Of a DNA stretch of 61,048 nucleotides, positions 42,019 through 53,969 are shown in pieces. A program made the translations under genes and the position numbers. Within the stretch, counting starts at the first letter, position 1, and every line of letters begins with the position of its first letter. Under the pieces are notes generated by a model. It made no database searches. It worked only from the letters and a program-made list of their open reading frames with translations, and was not told where the DNA came from. The stretch spans positions 1-61,048 of the forward strand of contig JAICEW010000003.1 in assembly GCA_025923995.1 (NCBI GenBank). Direction: 5' to 3'. This stretch comes from Vicinamibacteria bacterium (GTDB lineage: Bacteria; Acidobacteriota; Vicinamibacteria; Fen-336).

Positions 42019-42064
42019 TCGTGACCTCTCCCGATACCCCGCGCGGGATTGTACGGCCGGCGTG

Positions 42065-43003
42065 TCAGGAACGAGCGCGGCGCGCCGGGTGTGTTACCAG
42101 CCGCTCCCGGAAGTCGGGCGGGTAGGGGCTCGTGATCGCGAGGGGCGCCCCGCTCACGGGGTGGACCAGCTCGAGCCGGTGCGCATGGAGCAGGACCCGG
42201 GGCACGTTCCGATCTCGCGGGGCGCCGTAGCGCGCGTCGCCCAGGATCGGCAGCCCGCCCTCCGCGAGCTGGATCCGGATCTGGTGCTTGCGGCCCGTGG
42301 ACGGGCGCGCCTCGACCAGCAGCGCGTGCGGCAGGGTCCGCAAGAGGTGGAACGACGTGTCCGCCCGCGGCCCGTCACCCCCCAGCGGGCCGCTCACCCG
42401 CCATCGCTCGGGGACACGGCGGGCGGGACGCGCGCAGAGCGCGTGGTAGGTCTTGGCCACGCCGACGCCCGTCGCGAACGCTCGCGCCAGCGGCGCGTTG
42501 GCTGCGGGGTCGAGCGTGAACAGCACGACGCCCGAGGTCTCCCGGTCCAGCCGCTGATGGAGGCCCAGGTACGCCTCCCCGCCGCGCAAAGACAGCTGCG
42601 CCTTCACGAGGTCGTAGAGGTTCGGCCGCGCGGCGTCCGCGGTCGCGTGCATCGGCAGTCCGGACGGCTTGTCCACCGCCAGCAGGAAGGGGTCGCGATA
42701 CAGGAAGCGCTCCGGTCCGAAGCGGAGGGCGGTCTCTCGCTCCGCGGGTGCGGGCCCCAGCCGGTCGGGGTCGACCAGGACCTCGATGCGGGTGCCGGCT
42801 CGGACCGGCCCGCCTGGCCTCCGCAGCGGCTGGCCCGCGACCCGGACCGCGCCCGCCATCACCAGCCGGCGCACGGCCGCGCGCGACACCGGTCGTTCGA
42901 GGGCCGCCGCGACCCAGGCCTCGACCAGTCGATCCAGCCTCAGGCCTGCCTCGTCCGCCGACACCGTCCGCCCGATGCGTCGCGTGGACGCGGCCCTTCC
43001 CAT
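42065..43003 (-). CDS. RluA family rRNA/tRNA pseudouridine synthase
   Basis: LAVDKPSGLPMHAT, LGLHQRLDRETSGVVLF, STGRKHQIRIQLAEGGLPILGDARYG. Confidence 0.93.
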   Translation of the reverse strand: MGRAASTRRIGRTVSADEAGLRLDRLVEAWVAAALERPVSRAAVRRLVMAGAVRVAGQPLRRPGGPVRAGTRIEVLVDPDRLGPAPAERETALRFGPERFLYRDPFLLAVDKPSGLPMHATADAARPNLYDLVKAQLSLRGGEAYLGLHQRLDRETSGVVLFTLDPAANAPLARAFATGVGVAKTYHALCARPARRVPERWRVSGPLGGDGPRADTSFHLLRTLPHALLVEARPSTGRKHQIRIQLAEGGLPILGDARYGAPRDRNVPRVLLHAHRLELVHPVSGAPLAITSPYPPDFRERLVTHPARRARS

Positions 43004-43055
43004 GGCGGCGGCAGCATACAGCGGGGGTGCCCCGGCTTCGCTAGAATGGCAGGAG

Positions 43056-43370
43056 ATGGCCGAGCGTGACGGAAAGACCGACGGACAGGTCCTGGAGAAG
43101 ACGCGGACGCGGACGAAGAAGCCCCAGCTCTTCCGCGTCATCCTGCACAACGACGACTACACGACGATGCAGTTCGTGATCGAGGTGCTGGAGGGCATCT
43201 TCCACAAGTCGCCGGCCGAGGCGCACCGGATCATGATGCACGTGCACACCCAGGGGCACGGCGTGTGCGGCGCGTACCCCTACGAAGTGGCCGAGACCAA
43301 GGTGGGCCAGGTGCACGAAAACGCCCGGTCCCAGGGCTTCCCCCTGCGGGCCAGCCTGGAAGAGGAGTAG
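43056..43370 (+). CDS. clpS: ATP-dependent Clp protease adaptor ClpS
   Basis: FRVILHNDDYTTMQFVIEVLEGIFHKS..HTQGHGVCGAYPYEVAETKV. Confidence 0.97.
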   Translation: MAERDGKTDGQVLEKTRTRTKKPQLFRVILHNDDYTTMQFVIEVLEGIFHKSPAEAHRIMMHVHTQGHGVCGAYPYEVAETKVGQVHENARSQGFPLRASLEEE

Positions 43371-43380
43371 CGGCGAAGCG

Positions 43381-45675
<2,295 letters not shown>

Positions 45676-45701
45676 CCCGGGAGCCGTCCGCCCGGGCGGC
45701 G

Positions 45702-46391
45702 ATGCCCATCTACCGGCTCGACGAGCGGCTGCTGTTCCCGCCGGCCGAGGAGGCCGAGGACGGCCTGCTGGCGGTGGGAGGGGACCTCCGCCCCGAGCGG
45801 CTGCTGCTCGCCTACTCGCAGGGCATCTTCCCCTGGTACGAGCAGGGCCAGCCCATCCTGTGGCACTCCCCGGATCCGCGCATGGTCCTGCTCGCGTCCG
45901 CGCTGCACGTCCCGCGCAGCCTGGGCAAGACTCTCCGTCGCGGGACGTACACGTTCACCCTCGACACCGCGTTCGACGACGTGATCGCGGCCTGCGCGTC
46001 CGCGCACCGCCCCGGGCAGCGGACGACCTGGATCACCCCGGCCATGCGCAAGGCCTACGGCGCACTGCATGGCCGCGGCCTCGCCCACTCGGTCGAGGCC
46101 TGGCGCGGCGGGAAGCTGGCGGGCGGGCTCTACGGCGTCTCGCTCGGCGCCGCCTTCTTCGGCGAGTCGATGTTCACGCGCGAGCCGGACGCGTCCAAGG
46201 CGGCCTTCGTCACGCTCGTCGGCCAGCTCGTGCGCTGGGGCATCGAGCTGATCGACAGCCAGGTCTACACGGAGCACCTGGCCCGCTTCGGGGCGGAGGA
46301 GTGGACCCGACGGCGCTACCTGCGCACGCTGGCCAAGGCGCTCGAGGCGCCCACGCGGCCGGGTCCCTGGCGGTTCGAGGCCAACGCCTAG
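45702..46391 (+). CDS. aat: Leucyl/phenylalanyl-tRNA--protein transferase
   Basis: YSQGIFPWYEQGQPILWHSPDPRMVL; GLYGVSLGAAFFGESMFTREPDASKAAF. Confidence 0.97.
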   Translation: MPIYRLDERLLFPPAEEAEDGLLAVGGDLRPERLLLAYSQGIFPWYEQGQPILWHSPDPRMVLLASALHVPRSLGKTLRRGTYTFTLDTAFDDVIAACASAHRPGQRTTWITPAMRKAYGALHGRGLAHSVEAWRGGKLAGGLYGVSLGAAFFGESMFTREPDASKAAFVTLVGQLVRWGIELIDSQVYTEHLARFGAEEWTRRRYLRTLAKALEAPTRPGPWRFEANA

Positions 46392-47140
46392 GAGCGGACC
46401 TCCCAGCTCCCGTCCGCGCGCAGCAGCTCGCACGGACGATAGCCCGCCTTGTACTCCATCGTCCTGGCGCCGGCCACGTAGTACCCGAGGTAGACGTACG
46501 CCATCCCTCGCCTTCGCGCCTCGCGCAGGAGCCACAACACGTTGAACGTGCCCAGCCCGCGAACGGGAAGGTCGGCCGCGAAGTAGCAGTAGACGGCGGA
46601 CAGCGCGCGTGGCTCCACGTCCGCGATGCCCACCGCGACGAGCCGGCCGTCCAACCGATAGCAGACCTCGAGCGTCTCGATGCCGGAGACGTAGAGGAAG
46701 CCCTCCAGCTCTTCGCGCGATCCGCTCATCTGCCCGTCGTGGCGCTCCCGCAGGTAGAGCTCGTACAACGCGAGCTTCTCGTCGGTGAGCCGCGGAGGGC
46801 CCGTCGCGATCTCGAGGTCGCGATTCGTGGCCAGGCAGCGGCGTTGCGACCGCGAGGGCGCGAACGTCGCCACCGGAACCCGCAGCTGCCGGCACTCCGC
46901 GCAGGCGTCGCAGGCCGGCCGGTACACGAGCGGGCCCAGGCGGCGGAAGTTGAGGTCCATGAGGCCGCTGTAGAGGCCCGGCGGGCACGTCGTCGCCAGC
47001 AGCGTCTGGTGGCGCGCCTGCCGGCCGTCGAGGTACGGGCACGGGAACCCGGGACCGGGAGCGGGCCGCCGGCGCAGCGATCGGCGCAGGTGCTCGCGCT
47101 GGCGGTCGGTCCAGTCCGACCGCTCCGCGTCCGCGCTCAC
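46388..47140 (-). CDS. bpt: Aspartate/glutamate leucyltransferase (Bpt, arginyltransferase-like)
   Basis: CPYLDGRQARHQT, GLMDLNFRRLGPLVYRPACDACAECRQLRVPV, LGYYVAGARTMEYKAGYRPCELL. Confidence 0.95.
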   Translation of the reverse strand: MSADAERSDWTDRQREHLRRSLRRRPAPGPGFPCPYLDGRQARHQTLLATTCPPGLYSGLMDLNFRRLGPLVYRPACDACAECRQLRVPVATFAPSRSQRRCLATNRDLEIATGPPRLTDEKLALYELYLRERHDGQMSGSREELEGFLYVSGIETLEVCYRLDGRLVAVGIADVEPRALSAVYCYFAADLPVRGLGTFNVLWLLREARRRGMAYVYLGYYVAGARTMEYKAGYRPCELLRADGSWEVRS

Positions 47141-48231
47141 GAGGCTCGTGCGCGCCGCGACGGTGCGACGTCCGCGTACACGGCATGCAGGCGGGCCATG
47201 AGCGGCTCGCGCTCGAATCCGGCCGGTGCTTCCGCGCGGCATCCGGCCAGCGCGCGGATGGCGCGCGCCAGCGCGGGCACGTCGCCCCACGACACGAGCC
47301 CGTCGCCGGGATGCCACTCGCGCACTCCCCCGCTGTCCCACGCGGCCACCGGCACGCCGCTCGCGAGCGCTTCGAGCCCCGCGATGCCGAACGGCTCCTG
47401 CCAGCGCGAGGCCATGACCAGCACACGCGCGTGCGCATGCAGCGCGGCCAGCCCGTCGCGGCCCACCCAGCCGACCACGCGCGCGCCCAGACGCTCGAGC
47501 TCCGGCCGCAGCGGGCCCGCGCCGGCGACGACGAGCGGAAGGTCCACGCCCGACTCGCGCCAGGCACGGGCGGCTTCGAGCGGGCCCTTGCCCGCGACCA
47601 GGCGGCCCACGAACAGCACGCAGCCGGGCCCGTCCGGCGCGACTCGCGGAAGGCTCCGCACGAACGGTGCGACGACAGTCACGCGCGCGCCCTCCAGGCC
47701 CGCCGCCACCAGCTCGTCGCGCATGTACCGCGAGAGCACGACGACGCGCAGCCCCGCGAGCGCCTCGAACCGCTCGCGGGTGACGCCCCGGATCTCCTCG
47801 AAGTAGGACGCGTCCTCGAAGCACGTCGCGCAGGCCTCGGGCGACGGCGCGACGCGGCAGACCTCGCCTGTGAGCGTCCACTTGCCGCGCCCGGGGCAGA
47901 AGTAGCGATGGTCCTGCACCGTGATCACGGCGTCGTGTCCGCTCGCCCAGCGCAGCACCGCCGGGTTGACCACGGTGTGCAGGTGGATCACCTCGGGCTC
48001 CAGCTCGTCAGCGAGCGCATCGAGCTCGACGGATACGCTCGTCCGCGCGTCGAGCCCCGGGACCGTGCGCACCGGGCAGGGGGATGCGATTCCCTCTTCG
48101 GCCCCTCCGACCGCGAGCGTGACCTCGTGCTCCTGCTCGACCTGCGCTTCCACCACGCCGAGCAGGTGCTGGTACGCGCCGCCGCGGGCGCTGAGGCGGT
48201 CGCCCAGGTGCAGGATGCGCATCGCGACCAT
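47137..48231 (-). CDS. Glycosyltransferase family 4
   Basis: MRILHLGDRLSARGGAYQHLLGVVEAQ; LFVGRLVAGKGPLEA; EPFGIAGLEALASGVPVAA. Confidence 0.92.
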   Translation of the reverse strand: MVAMRILHLGDRLSARGGAYQHLLGVVEAQVEQEHEVTLAVGGAEEGIASPCPVRTVPGLDARTSVSVELDALADELEPEVIHLHTVVNPAVLRWASGHDAVITVQDHRYFCPGRGKWTLTGEVCRVAPSPEACATCFEDASYFEEIRGVTRERFEALAGLRVVVLSRYMRDELVAAGLEGARVTVVAPFVRSLPRVAPDGPGCVLFVGRLVAGKGPLEAARAWRESGVDLPLVVAGAGPLRPELERLGARVVGWVGRDGLAALHAHARVLVMASRWQEPFGIAGLEALASGVPVAAWDSGGVREWHPGDGLVSWGDVPALARAIRALAGCRAEAPAGFEREPLMARLHAVYADVAPSRRARAS

Positions 48232-48270
48232 GATGCCATGCGCGGCGGCCCGTTCGCGGATAATCCGCCC

Positions 48271-49881
48271 ATGCCCGAGGCGCCGCGGACCGAGGCGACG
48301 GTCGTGATCGAGGAGGGGCGCCGTCTCTCGGAGTCGCTCATCTGGCGGCTGCAGCGCGGCTTCTACGCGCGCGCGGGGCTGGCCGCCTGGAAGCCGAAGG
48401 CGGTCCCGTTCTACATCACCAGCAACGCGTTCACGGCGCGCGCCTACGCGCGCACCGTGGCCGGGTTCCTGCGCGACCTGGTGGCCGCCGGGCAGGTCGA
48501 CCGCACGGCGCCGGTCCACCTGGTCGAGCTGGCGGCGGGCTCGGGCCAGTTCGCCTGCTTCTTCCTCCGCCGGCTGGCCGAGATCCAGGAGGAGGTGCCG
48601 TCCCTCGCCGGCCTGGACCTCCGCTACGTCATGACCGACTTCGCGGAGAGCAACGTCGCGGCGTGGGAGGCGCACGAGAGGCTGGCTCCGTTCCAGGACC
48701 AGGGGCGGCTCGACTTCGCGCTGTTCGACCTGGAGCGCGACCGCGAGCTGCGGCTGCGCCGCGCCGGGGTCACGCTGTCGGCGGGATCCGTGGCCAACCC
48801 GATGGTGCTCCTCGCGAACTACGCGTTCGACTCGACCACCCAGGACGCCTTCCAGGTGCAGGACGGCGTCCTCCACGAGCGGCTGGCGCGCGTGCTCTCG
48901 ACCCAGGAGGAGCGGGACCTGGACGATCCCGGCCTGCTCCAGCGCATCCAGGTGCGCTACGACCTGGCGCCGGTGGACGAGACCAAGCGCTACGAGGACC
49001 CGCGCCTGCGCTCCCTGCTCGAGGGATACCGGCGCGACTACGCGGAAGCCTCGTTCCTCCTCCCGCTGGGCGCGTTCCGCTGCGTGCGCACCTTCGAGGC
49101 CCTGTGCGGCGGGCGGCTCCTGCTGCTGACCGGGGACAAGGCGATCACGCGCGACGACGAGATCGAGCACGCGAAGGACCCGACGTTCTACATCCACGCG
49201 GGCGGCGCGTTCTCGTTCCTGGCCAACCTGCACGCGCTCGCACGCGGCTTCGAGCAGGCCGGCGGCACCGCCCTCGTGGTGGACCGCCGGGACCAGCGGC
49301 TGAAGGTGGCCGCCCTGCTCACGGCGTTCCCCGGCGTGGAGTGGGACGAGACGCGGCTCGCCTTCCGCCGCTCGCAGGAGGACTTCGGGCCCGCGGACTA
49401 CCACGCGCTCGTGTTCGGGCTGCGCCAGCAGAACGCGACGATGCCGCTGCAGGTGATCCTCTCGCAGCTGCGCCTGGGTGGCTGGGACTACGAGCTCGTC
49501 TTCTCCTGGCGGGACCCGATCGTGAAGCTGGCGCCGCAGGCGCCGGCGTGGCAGCAGGCCGACCTGGCCGACGCGCTCGAGCGCGTGTGGGAGGAGTACT
49601 ACCCGCTCCAGCGCGACCTGGCGTTCGAGCTGGCGCGCATCTTCGTCGTCCTCAAGCGACCCCAGCAGGCCCTGCGCTTCGCCCACGAGTCCCTGCGGAC
49701 GCACGGCCCGCACGAGCTCACGTACCTTTCGATCGCCTACTCGTGCGTGCTGCTGGGCCGCCACGCCGAGGCCGTCTCCTGGCTCGACCGTGCGCTGGAG
49801 CTCACGCCCGACAACCCCGCGGTCGCCTCGCTGCGGGCGACCCTGCTCAAGGGCAGCGCGGGTTCCGGGCCGGACGCCTAG
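48271..49881 (+). CDS. SAM-dependent methyltransferase-like protein with C-terminal TPR
   Basis: VHLVELAAGSGQFACFFLRRL; RYVMTDF; C-terminal LGRHAEAVSWLDRALELTPDNPAVASL. Confidence 0.75.
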   Translation: MPEAPRTEATVVIEEGRRLSESLIWRLQRGFYARAGLAAWKPKAVPFYITSNAFTARAYARTVAGFLRDLVAAGQVDRTAPVHLVELAAGSGQFACFFLRRLAEIQEEVPSLAGLDLRYVMTDFAESNVAAWEAHERLAPFQDQGRLDFALFDLERDRELRLRRAGVTLSAGSVANPMVLLANYAFDSTTQDAFQVQDGVLHERLARVLSTQEERDLDDPGLLQRIQVRYDLAPVDETKRYEDPRLRSLLEGYRRDYAEASFLLPLGAFRCVRTFEALCGGRLLLLTGDKAITRDDEIEHAKDPTFYIHAGGAFSFLANLHALARGFEQAGGTALVVDRRDQRLKVAALLTAFPGVEWDETRLAFRRSQEDFGPADYHALVFGLRQQNATMPLQVILSQLRLGGWDYELVFSWRDPIVKLAPQAPAWQQADLADALERVWEEYYPLQRDLAFELARIFVVLKRPQQALRFAHESLRTHGPHELTYLSIAYSCVLLGRHAEAVSWLDRALELTPDNPAVASLRATLLKGSAGSGPDA

Positions 49882-50624
49882 GGCTGTGGCTGGCGCAGCC
49901 GGCGCGAGATCCAGACCGTCCGGTGCGCTGCGGTCACGAACGTTCCGGCGGCGATGAGGGCCAGGATCCAGGTGGAGAGGCTCCCCAGCGGCAGGCCCCA
50001 CCGCGCGGCCACCATGCGGTCCAGCCAGCAGGACAGGATGGTCAGCACCAGCCGCTCGGCGCGCTGCATGAGCCCTTCCTTGCAGAGCACGCCCAGCGAC
50101 TCGCCGCGCGCGCGCGTGTAGCTCACGAGGAGCGAGCCGGCCATGGCGGCCGCGGCGATTGCGGAGCCGTACGGCGTCCGGCGCAGGAACACCGCGAAGC
50201 CGAGCAGCGCGAACACCTCGACGAAGCGGTCGAGCGTGCTGTCGATGAACTTGCCGTACTTCGAGTCGACCTTGGTGGCTCGCGCCACCCGGCCGTCCAT
50301 GATGTCGCACACGCCGCCCGCCGCGATGGCCCAGCCGCCCGCTTCCAGGTGGCCCAGGGCGATCAGGACGCCGCTCACGGCCCCGCACACGAGGCCCGCG
50401 ACGTTGAACACGTCCGGCCCCCAGCCCGCGCGCAGGGCCAGGCGGTCGAGCGGGCCCAGCACCCACATGAACCAGTGCACGAGGAAGTTGCCCGCTCCCA
50501 GGGCGAACTGCGCGCCCTTGCGCTCGGCGTCGGCGTCCACGCGGCGGCCGGCCACGGCGTAGGCGGCCATCGACACCAGGGCCAGCCCCAGCACGACCAC
50601 GAACGCCAGCACGCTCCCCTGCAT
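49878..50624 (-). CDS. CDP-alcohol phosphatidyltransferase family protein
   Basis: GGVCDIMDGRVARATKVDSKYGKFIDSTLDRFVE (DG..AR..G..D..D-type motif) and TM segments. Confidence 0.9.
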   Translation of the reverse strand: MQGSVLAFVVVLGLALVSMAAYAVAGRRVDADAERKGAQFALGAGNFLVHWFMWVLGPLDRLALRAGWGPDVFNVAGLVCGAVSGVLIALGHLEAGGWAIAAGGVCDIMDGRVARATKVDSKYGKFIDSTLDRFVEVFALLGFAVFLRRTPYGSAIAAAAMAGSLLVSYTRARGESLGVLCKEGLMQRAERLVLTILSCWLDRMVAARWGLPLGSLSTWILALIAAGTFVTAAHRTVWISRRLRQPQP

Positions 50625-51604
50625 CAGCGGTCCTTGTGGCGGAAGTAGCGGAAGACGCGCGGCCACAGGAACAGGAGCGGAAGCCGCCGCTCCCGTGGCG
50701 TCAGCTCGATGTCCTGGCCGCTGTGGCGGCGGACCTTGCGCAGGATGAACTCCAGCCAGTCGTCGAAGGTCACGACGTACTTGGCCCAGCGTGCGGTCGC
50801 ACGCACCTTGGACCACTTGAAGTAGAACGCGAGCCGCAGCCGCTCGAGCCGCCCGGCCGGCTCCGCCACGGCGAAGACGCCCGGCTCCACCTCCCGCAGC
50901 GCTCCGCTCGCGCACAGCTCGCGCAGCAGGACGCCGTAGACCGGCCGCAGGTAGTCCTGCTGCGCCTCGAACAGCGCGCGGGTGCGGTCGCTCGACTCGG
51001 GGCGGAACTCCGCGGCGAAGGAGACCCGCAGCATCGTCCGGCAGTACTCTTCCACGTCGAAGCGCGCGGGCAGCCACGGCCGCGCCCACTCGTACGTGAG
51101 GGCGTGCGCGCCGGCCAGGGCGTCCACCACCTCCTCGCGCGCGGCCTGCTCCGGGGCCGCCGCGATCTCGGTCTGCTGGCACAGCCGGCCCAGGAAGAAG
51201 TGGTCGTGCCGCCGGCGCGACGTCTCGCGCAGGAACGCGGACAGCGACACCACCGCGCACTTGGCCCGCGCACCGCGCCCGTCCGGCAGCGTCATCGTGA
51301 TCCCGATCTGGTTGGGCGGCAGAGGCGCGTTCAGCGCGGCGACCAGCCACGCGGGGCGCCGGAGCGCGCCGTGGGCGCGCAGCGACGCGTAGAAGGGGCC
51401 GTACCCGCGCACGATCACGAAGAAGTCGTACGCGCTCCAGGCGTCCGGACTGGCGCGCGACTTGCGCGAGCCGAAGAACACGACCGCCGCCACCGACCCG
51501 CCGCCGCGCTGGCACAGGCCTGCCGCCAGCTCCGCCGCGTCGCCCCTGGGCGTTCCGCACACCCGCTGGCGCACGGCCTCGCGCAGGGCGTCAAGCGGCG
51601 CCAT
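50624..51604 (-). CDS. Nucleotidyltransferase-fold protein, possibly Tam41/CDP-DAG-synthase-like
   Basis: VVFFGSRKSRASPDAWSAYDFFVIV; WAKYVVTFDDWLEFILRKVRRHSG; position between PlsC-like and CDP-alcohol transferase genes. Confidence 0.5.
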   Translation of the reverse strand: MAPLDALREAVRQRVCGTPRGDAAELAAGLCQRGGGSVAAVVFFGSRKSRASPDAWSAYDFFVIVRGYGPFYASLRAHGALRRPAWLVAALNAPLPPNQIGITMTLPDGRGARAKCAVVSLSAFLRETSRRRHDHFFLGRLCQQTEIAAAPEQAAREEVVDALAGAHALTYEWARPWLPARFDVEEYCRTMLRVSFAAEFRPESSDRTRALFEAQQDYLRPVYGVLLRELCASGALREVEPGVFAVAEPAGRLERLRLAFYFKWSKVRATARWAKYVVTFDDWLEFILRKVRRHSGQDIELTPRERRLPLLFLWPRVFRYFRHKDR

Positions 51605-52361
51605 CGGCCCTCATCCGCGAGAGGTGCTCCTGGATGCGCGCGCGCAGCTCCTGCACGAACGCGGGCACGTCCTCTTCGCGCGCCGGAGGCGCGACGGTGC
51701 CGAGCGCGTCGGTGCGCACTGTCAGCCCATGCACGTTGAACACGAAGTCCACCAGCCGGCGCGTCTTCCAGCCTCCGTCGGTCACCACGATCTGTACGGG
51801 CATGGGGTGGGCCCCCAGCGTGGCCTGCGCTCCGCCCGTCTTGAACGGCTGGACCTCGCCGTCCTTGCTGCGGTGTCCCTCCGGGAACAGTATCAGGCCG
51901 TGGCGCTGCCGCGGCGCCGCCTCGCGCACGGCGGCCAGCGATCCGCGCGGGTCGCGCTTGGGGTCCACGATGGGCCCGCCCAGCATGCGCACGCAGGGCG
52001 ACACCGCGGGGATGAACCGCGCGTAGCGCGAGCGCGTGACGAACGCGGGCACGTACGGCTCCGACATCATGGTGAGGCTCAGGATGTCGACGAGCGACTG
52101 GTGGTTCATGACGATCAGGACGGGCGACTCGGTGCGGATGACGCCTGTGCGCACGAAATGGGCGCCCCCCAGGCGCAGCAGGTGCAGGAGGCCGCCCGCC
52201 ATGATCTTCATGTAGCGCGAGAGGTAGGCGCGCTGTCGCGAGGGCCGCAGCAGCGCGGCGGGCCGCAGCCACAGGTACATCATCAAGGGGCCTGGGATGA
52301 CGAGGTAGATGAGGACCGCCAGGACCGACAGGACGCTCCTGAGCGCTCGGAGGAGGGCCAC
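51591..52361 (-). CDS. 1-acyl-glycerol-3-phosphate acyltransferase (PlsC) family
   Basis: LIVMNHQSLVDIL (HX4D-like) and LILFPEGHRSKDG motifs. Confidence 0.9.
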   Translation of the reverse strand: MALLRALRSVLSVLAVLIYLVIPGPLMMYLWLRPAALLRPSRQRAYLSRYMKIMAGGLLHLLRLGGAHFVRTGVIRTESPVLIVMNHQSLVDILSLTMMSEPYVPAFVTRSRYARFIPAVSPCVRMLGGPIVDPKRDPRGSLAAVREAAPRQRHGLILFPEGHRSKDGEVQPFKTGGAQATLGAHPMPVQIVVTDGGWKTRRLVDFVFNVHGLTVRTDALGTVAPPAREEDVPAFVQELRARIQEHLSRMRADGAA

Positions 52362-52372
52362 GCCGCTCCCCG

Positions 52373-53281
52373 CTAGGCGCCGGCGGACGCCGGCACCAGG
52401 ACGCGCAGCGCGCGCGGCAGCGTCTCGATCTCGAGCTCGGCGCTCTGGGCCTGGTTCCACTCGCCGTCCGTCTCGTAGGCCGGCGGGCGGTCGAAGCGGA
52501 GGCGGAACGACGTCCCGGCGAAGCTGGCGACGCTCGCGGCGCGCGCGTGCGTGCCGCGCAGCAGGCGCACCAGCAGCTCCACGCGCCCGGGCAGGCGAGC
52601 GTTGCCGAACGAGCTCACGTCCAGCCTCCCGTCGCCCAGGTCGGCCCCGGGCGCGATCTTGAAGCCGCCGCCGAAGACGCGGCCGTTCGCGAGGATCAGC
52701 ATCAGCAGGTCCCGCCTGCCCTGGCTCACGCCGTCCGCCTCGACCTCGACCGAGAAGCCCCGGTACGAGCCCAGCTGCTTGAGCGCGCAGTACAGGTACA
52801 GCAGCTCGCCCTGCAGCCACGTGACCCGCCAGGAGTCCTCGATGACCGCGATGTCGTAGCCGAAGCCGGCGCAGTTGAGGAAGTATCGTCCCTCGATGCG
52901 CCCGACGTCGATCGCGCGCACCACGCCGTCGTGCACGATGGCGGCGCAGGCCGCCACGTCCTTCGGGGGGATGCCGAGCGACTTGGCCAGGTCGCAGCCG
53001 GTGCCGCCCGGCACCAGCCCCAGGGCCACGGGCTGCCCCGAGCGCAGGACGCCGCGGGCCACGTTGCTCCACGTGCCGTCACCGCCCACCGCGACCACCT
53101 TGCGGAACCCGCTGGCCACGGCGCGCTCCGCCAGCTCCGCCTCGTGCCCGGCCTGCGCCGTGAGCGCGTGCTCGATGGTCGTGCCCGGACGCGCGAGCGC
53201 CTCCAGCACCGGCCGCACCAGGCGTGCGCCGCGCCCCTTCCCGGACCTGGGGTTGAAGACGACGAAGACCGGCTCGCCCAA
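52373..53281 (-). CDS. Diacylglycerol/sphingoid-base kinase family lipid kinase
   Basis: VFNPRSGKGRG, VVAVGGDGTWSNVARGVLRSGQPVALGLVPGGTGCDLAKSLGI. Confidence 0.93.
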   Translation of the reverse strand: MGEPVFVVFNPRSGKGRGARLVRPVLEALARPGTTIEHALTAQAGHEAELAERAVASGFRKVVAVGGDGTWSNVARGVLRSGQPVALGLVPGGTGCDLAKSLGIPPKDVAACAAIVHDGVVRAIDVGRIEGRYFLNCAGFGYDIAVIEDSWRVTWLQGELLYLYCALKQLGSYRGFSVEVEADGVSQGRRDLLMLILANGRVFGGGFKIAPGADLGDGRLDVSSFGNARLPGRVELLVRLLRGTHARAASVASFAGTSFRLRFDRPPAYETDGEWNQAQSAELEIETLPRALRVLVPASAGA

Positions 53282-53291
53282 GCGGACGGCC

Positions 53292-53969
53292 TTACGAGGC
53301 TGTCTCGAGCGTGACCAAAGGATCGAAGGTCTGCTGGCCGTCCCGCATCCACAGCTCGCGGAACGGGACCTCGTAGACCTCGGAGATCATCAGGTCCTTG
53401 TTGAAGGGATGGTCGAAGAGCTGGATGCGGCCCGTCTCCTCCTCGTGCTCGCTCTGGCTGCCTTCCATCACGATGTTGGCCAGGAACGCGCCCTCCTCGT
53501 CCTTCATGAACGACTGGTAGAGGTGGCTCACGGGGTTCCAGGAGTGGTCGGAGATGGTCATCTCCGCGACGGGAGCGCCGCCCACGCCCACGCTGGCCGT
53601 GATGCGGCGGCCCTCGTGCGCGAAGGACATCTGGACGTCCTCCATCCAGTGCGGCAGGTGCCAGCGCTCGATGGCGTGCTCGCGCGCGGCCCTGGTGGTC
53701 GTCCCCACCAGGTAGGGGTAGAACGCGGACTTGGGCAGCCGCTCGCCCGGCTTCACCAGCGGGGCCACGATCACCGACATCACGACCTCGCCGTACGTGC
53801 CGACCATGCTCTCGGTGAAGTCGAACGCGGTCATCGAGAAGATGCTGGTGCCGTGGTGCAGCTCGACCGGCTCCAGGTGCGAGGGCAGGATGCGGCGCGC
53901 GTTTTCGGTCGGAAACTCGAAGAAGCCGCTGATGGCGTGCTTGTAGCCGTAGCGCGTCAGGTCCGACAC
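53292..53969 (-). CDS. Acetoacetate-decarboxylase-fold (ADC family) protein
   Basis: FPTENARRILPSHLEPVELHHGTSIFSMTAFDF; beta-rich ADC-like pattern; GTG start overlapping AONS stop. Confidence 0.65.
   Translation of the reverse strand: MSDLTRYGYKHAISGFFEFPTENARRILPSHLEPVELHHGTSIFSMTAFDFTESMVGTYGEVVMSVIVAPLVKPGERLPKSAFYPYLVGTTTRAAREHAIERWHLPHWMEDVQMSFAHEGRRITASVGVGGAPVAEMTISDHSWNPVSHLYQSFMKDEEGAFLANIVMEGSQSEHEEETGRIQLFDHPFNKDLMISEVYEVPFRELWMRDGQQTFDPLVTLETAS

Noticed and set aside
47137-50466. 1109-aa minus ORF as a GT fusion
   Set aside because: N-terminal two thirds is a shadow of the methyltransferase/TPR gene; real GT4 starts near 48231
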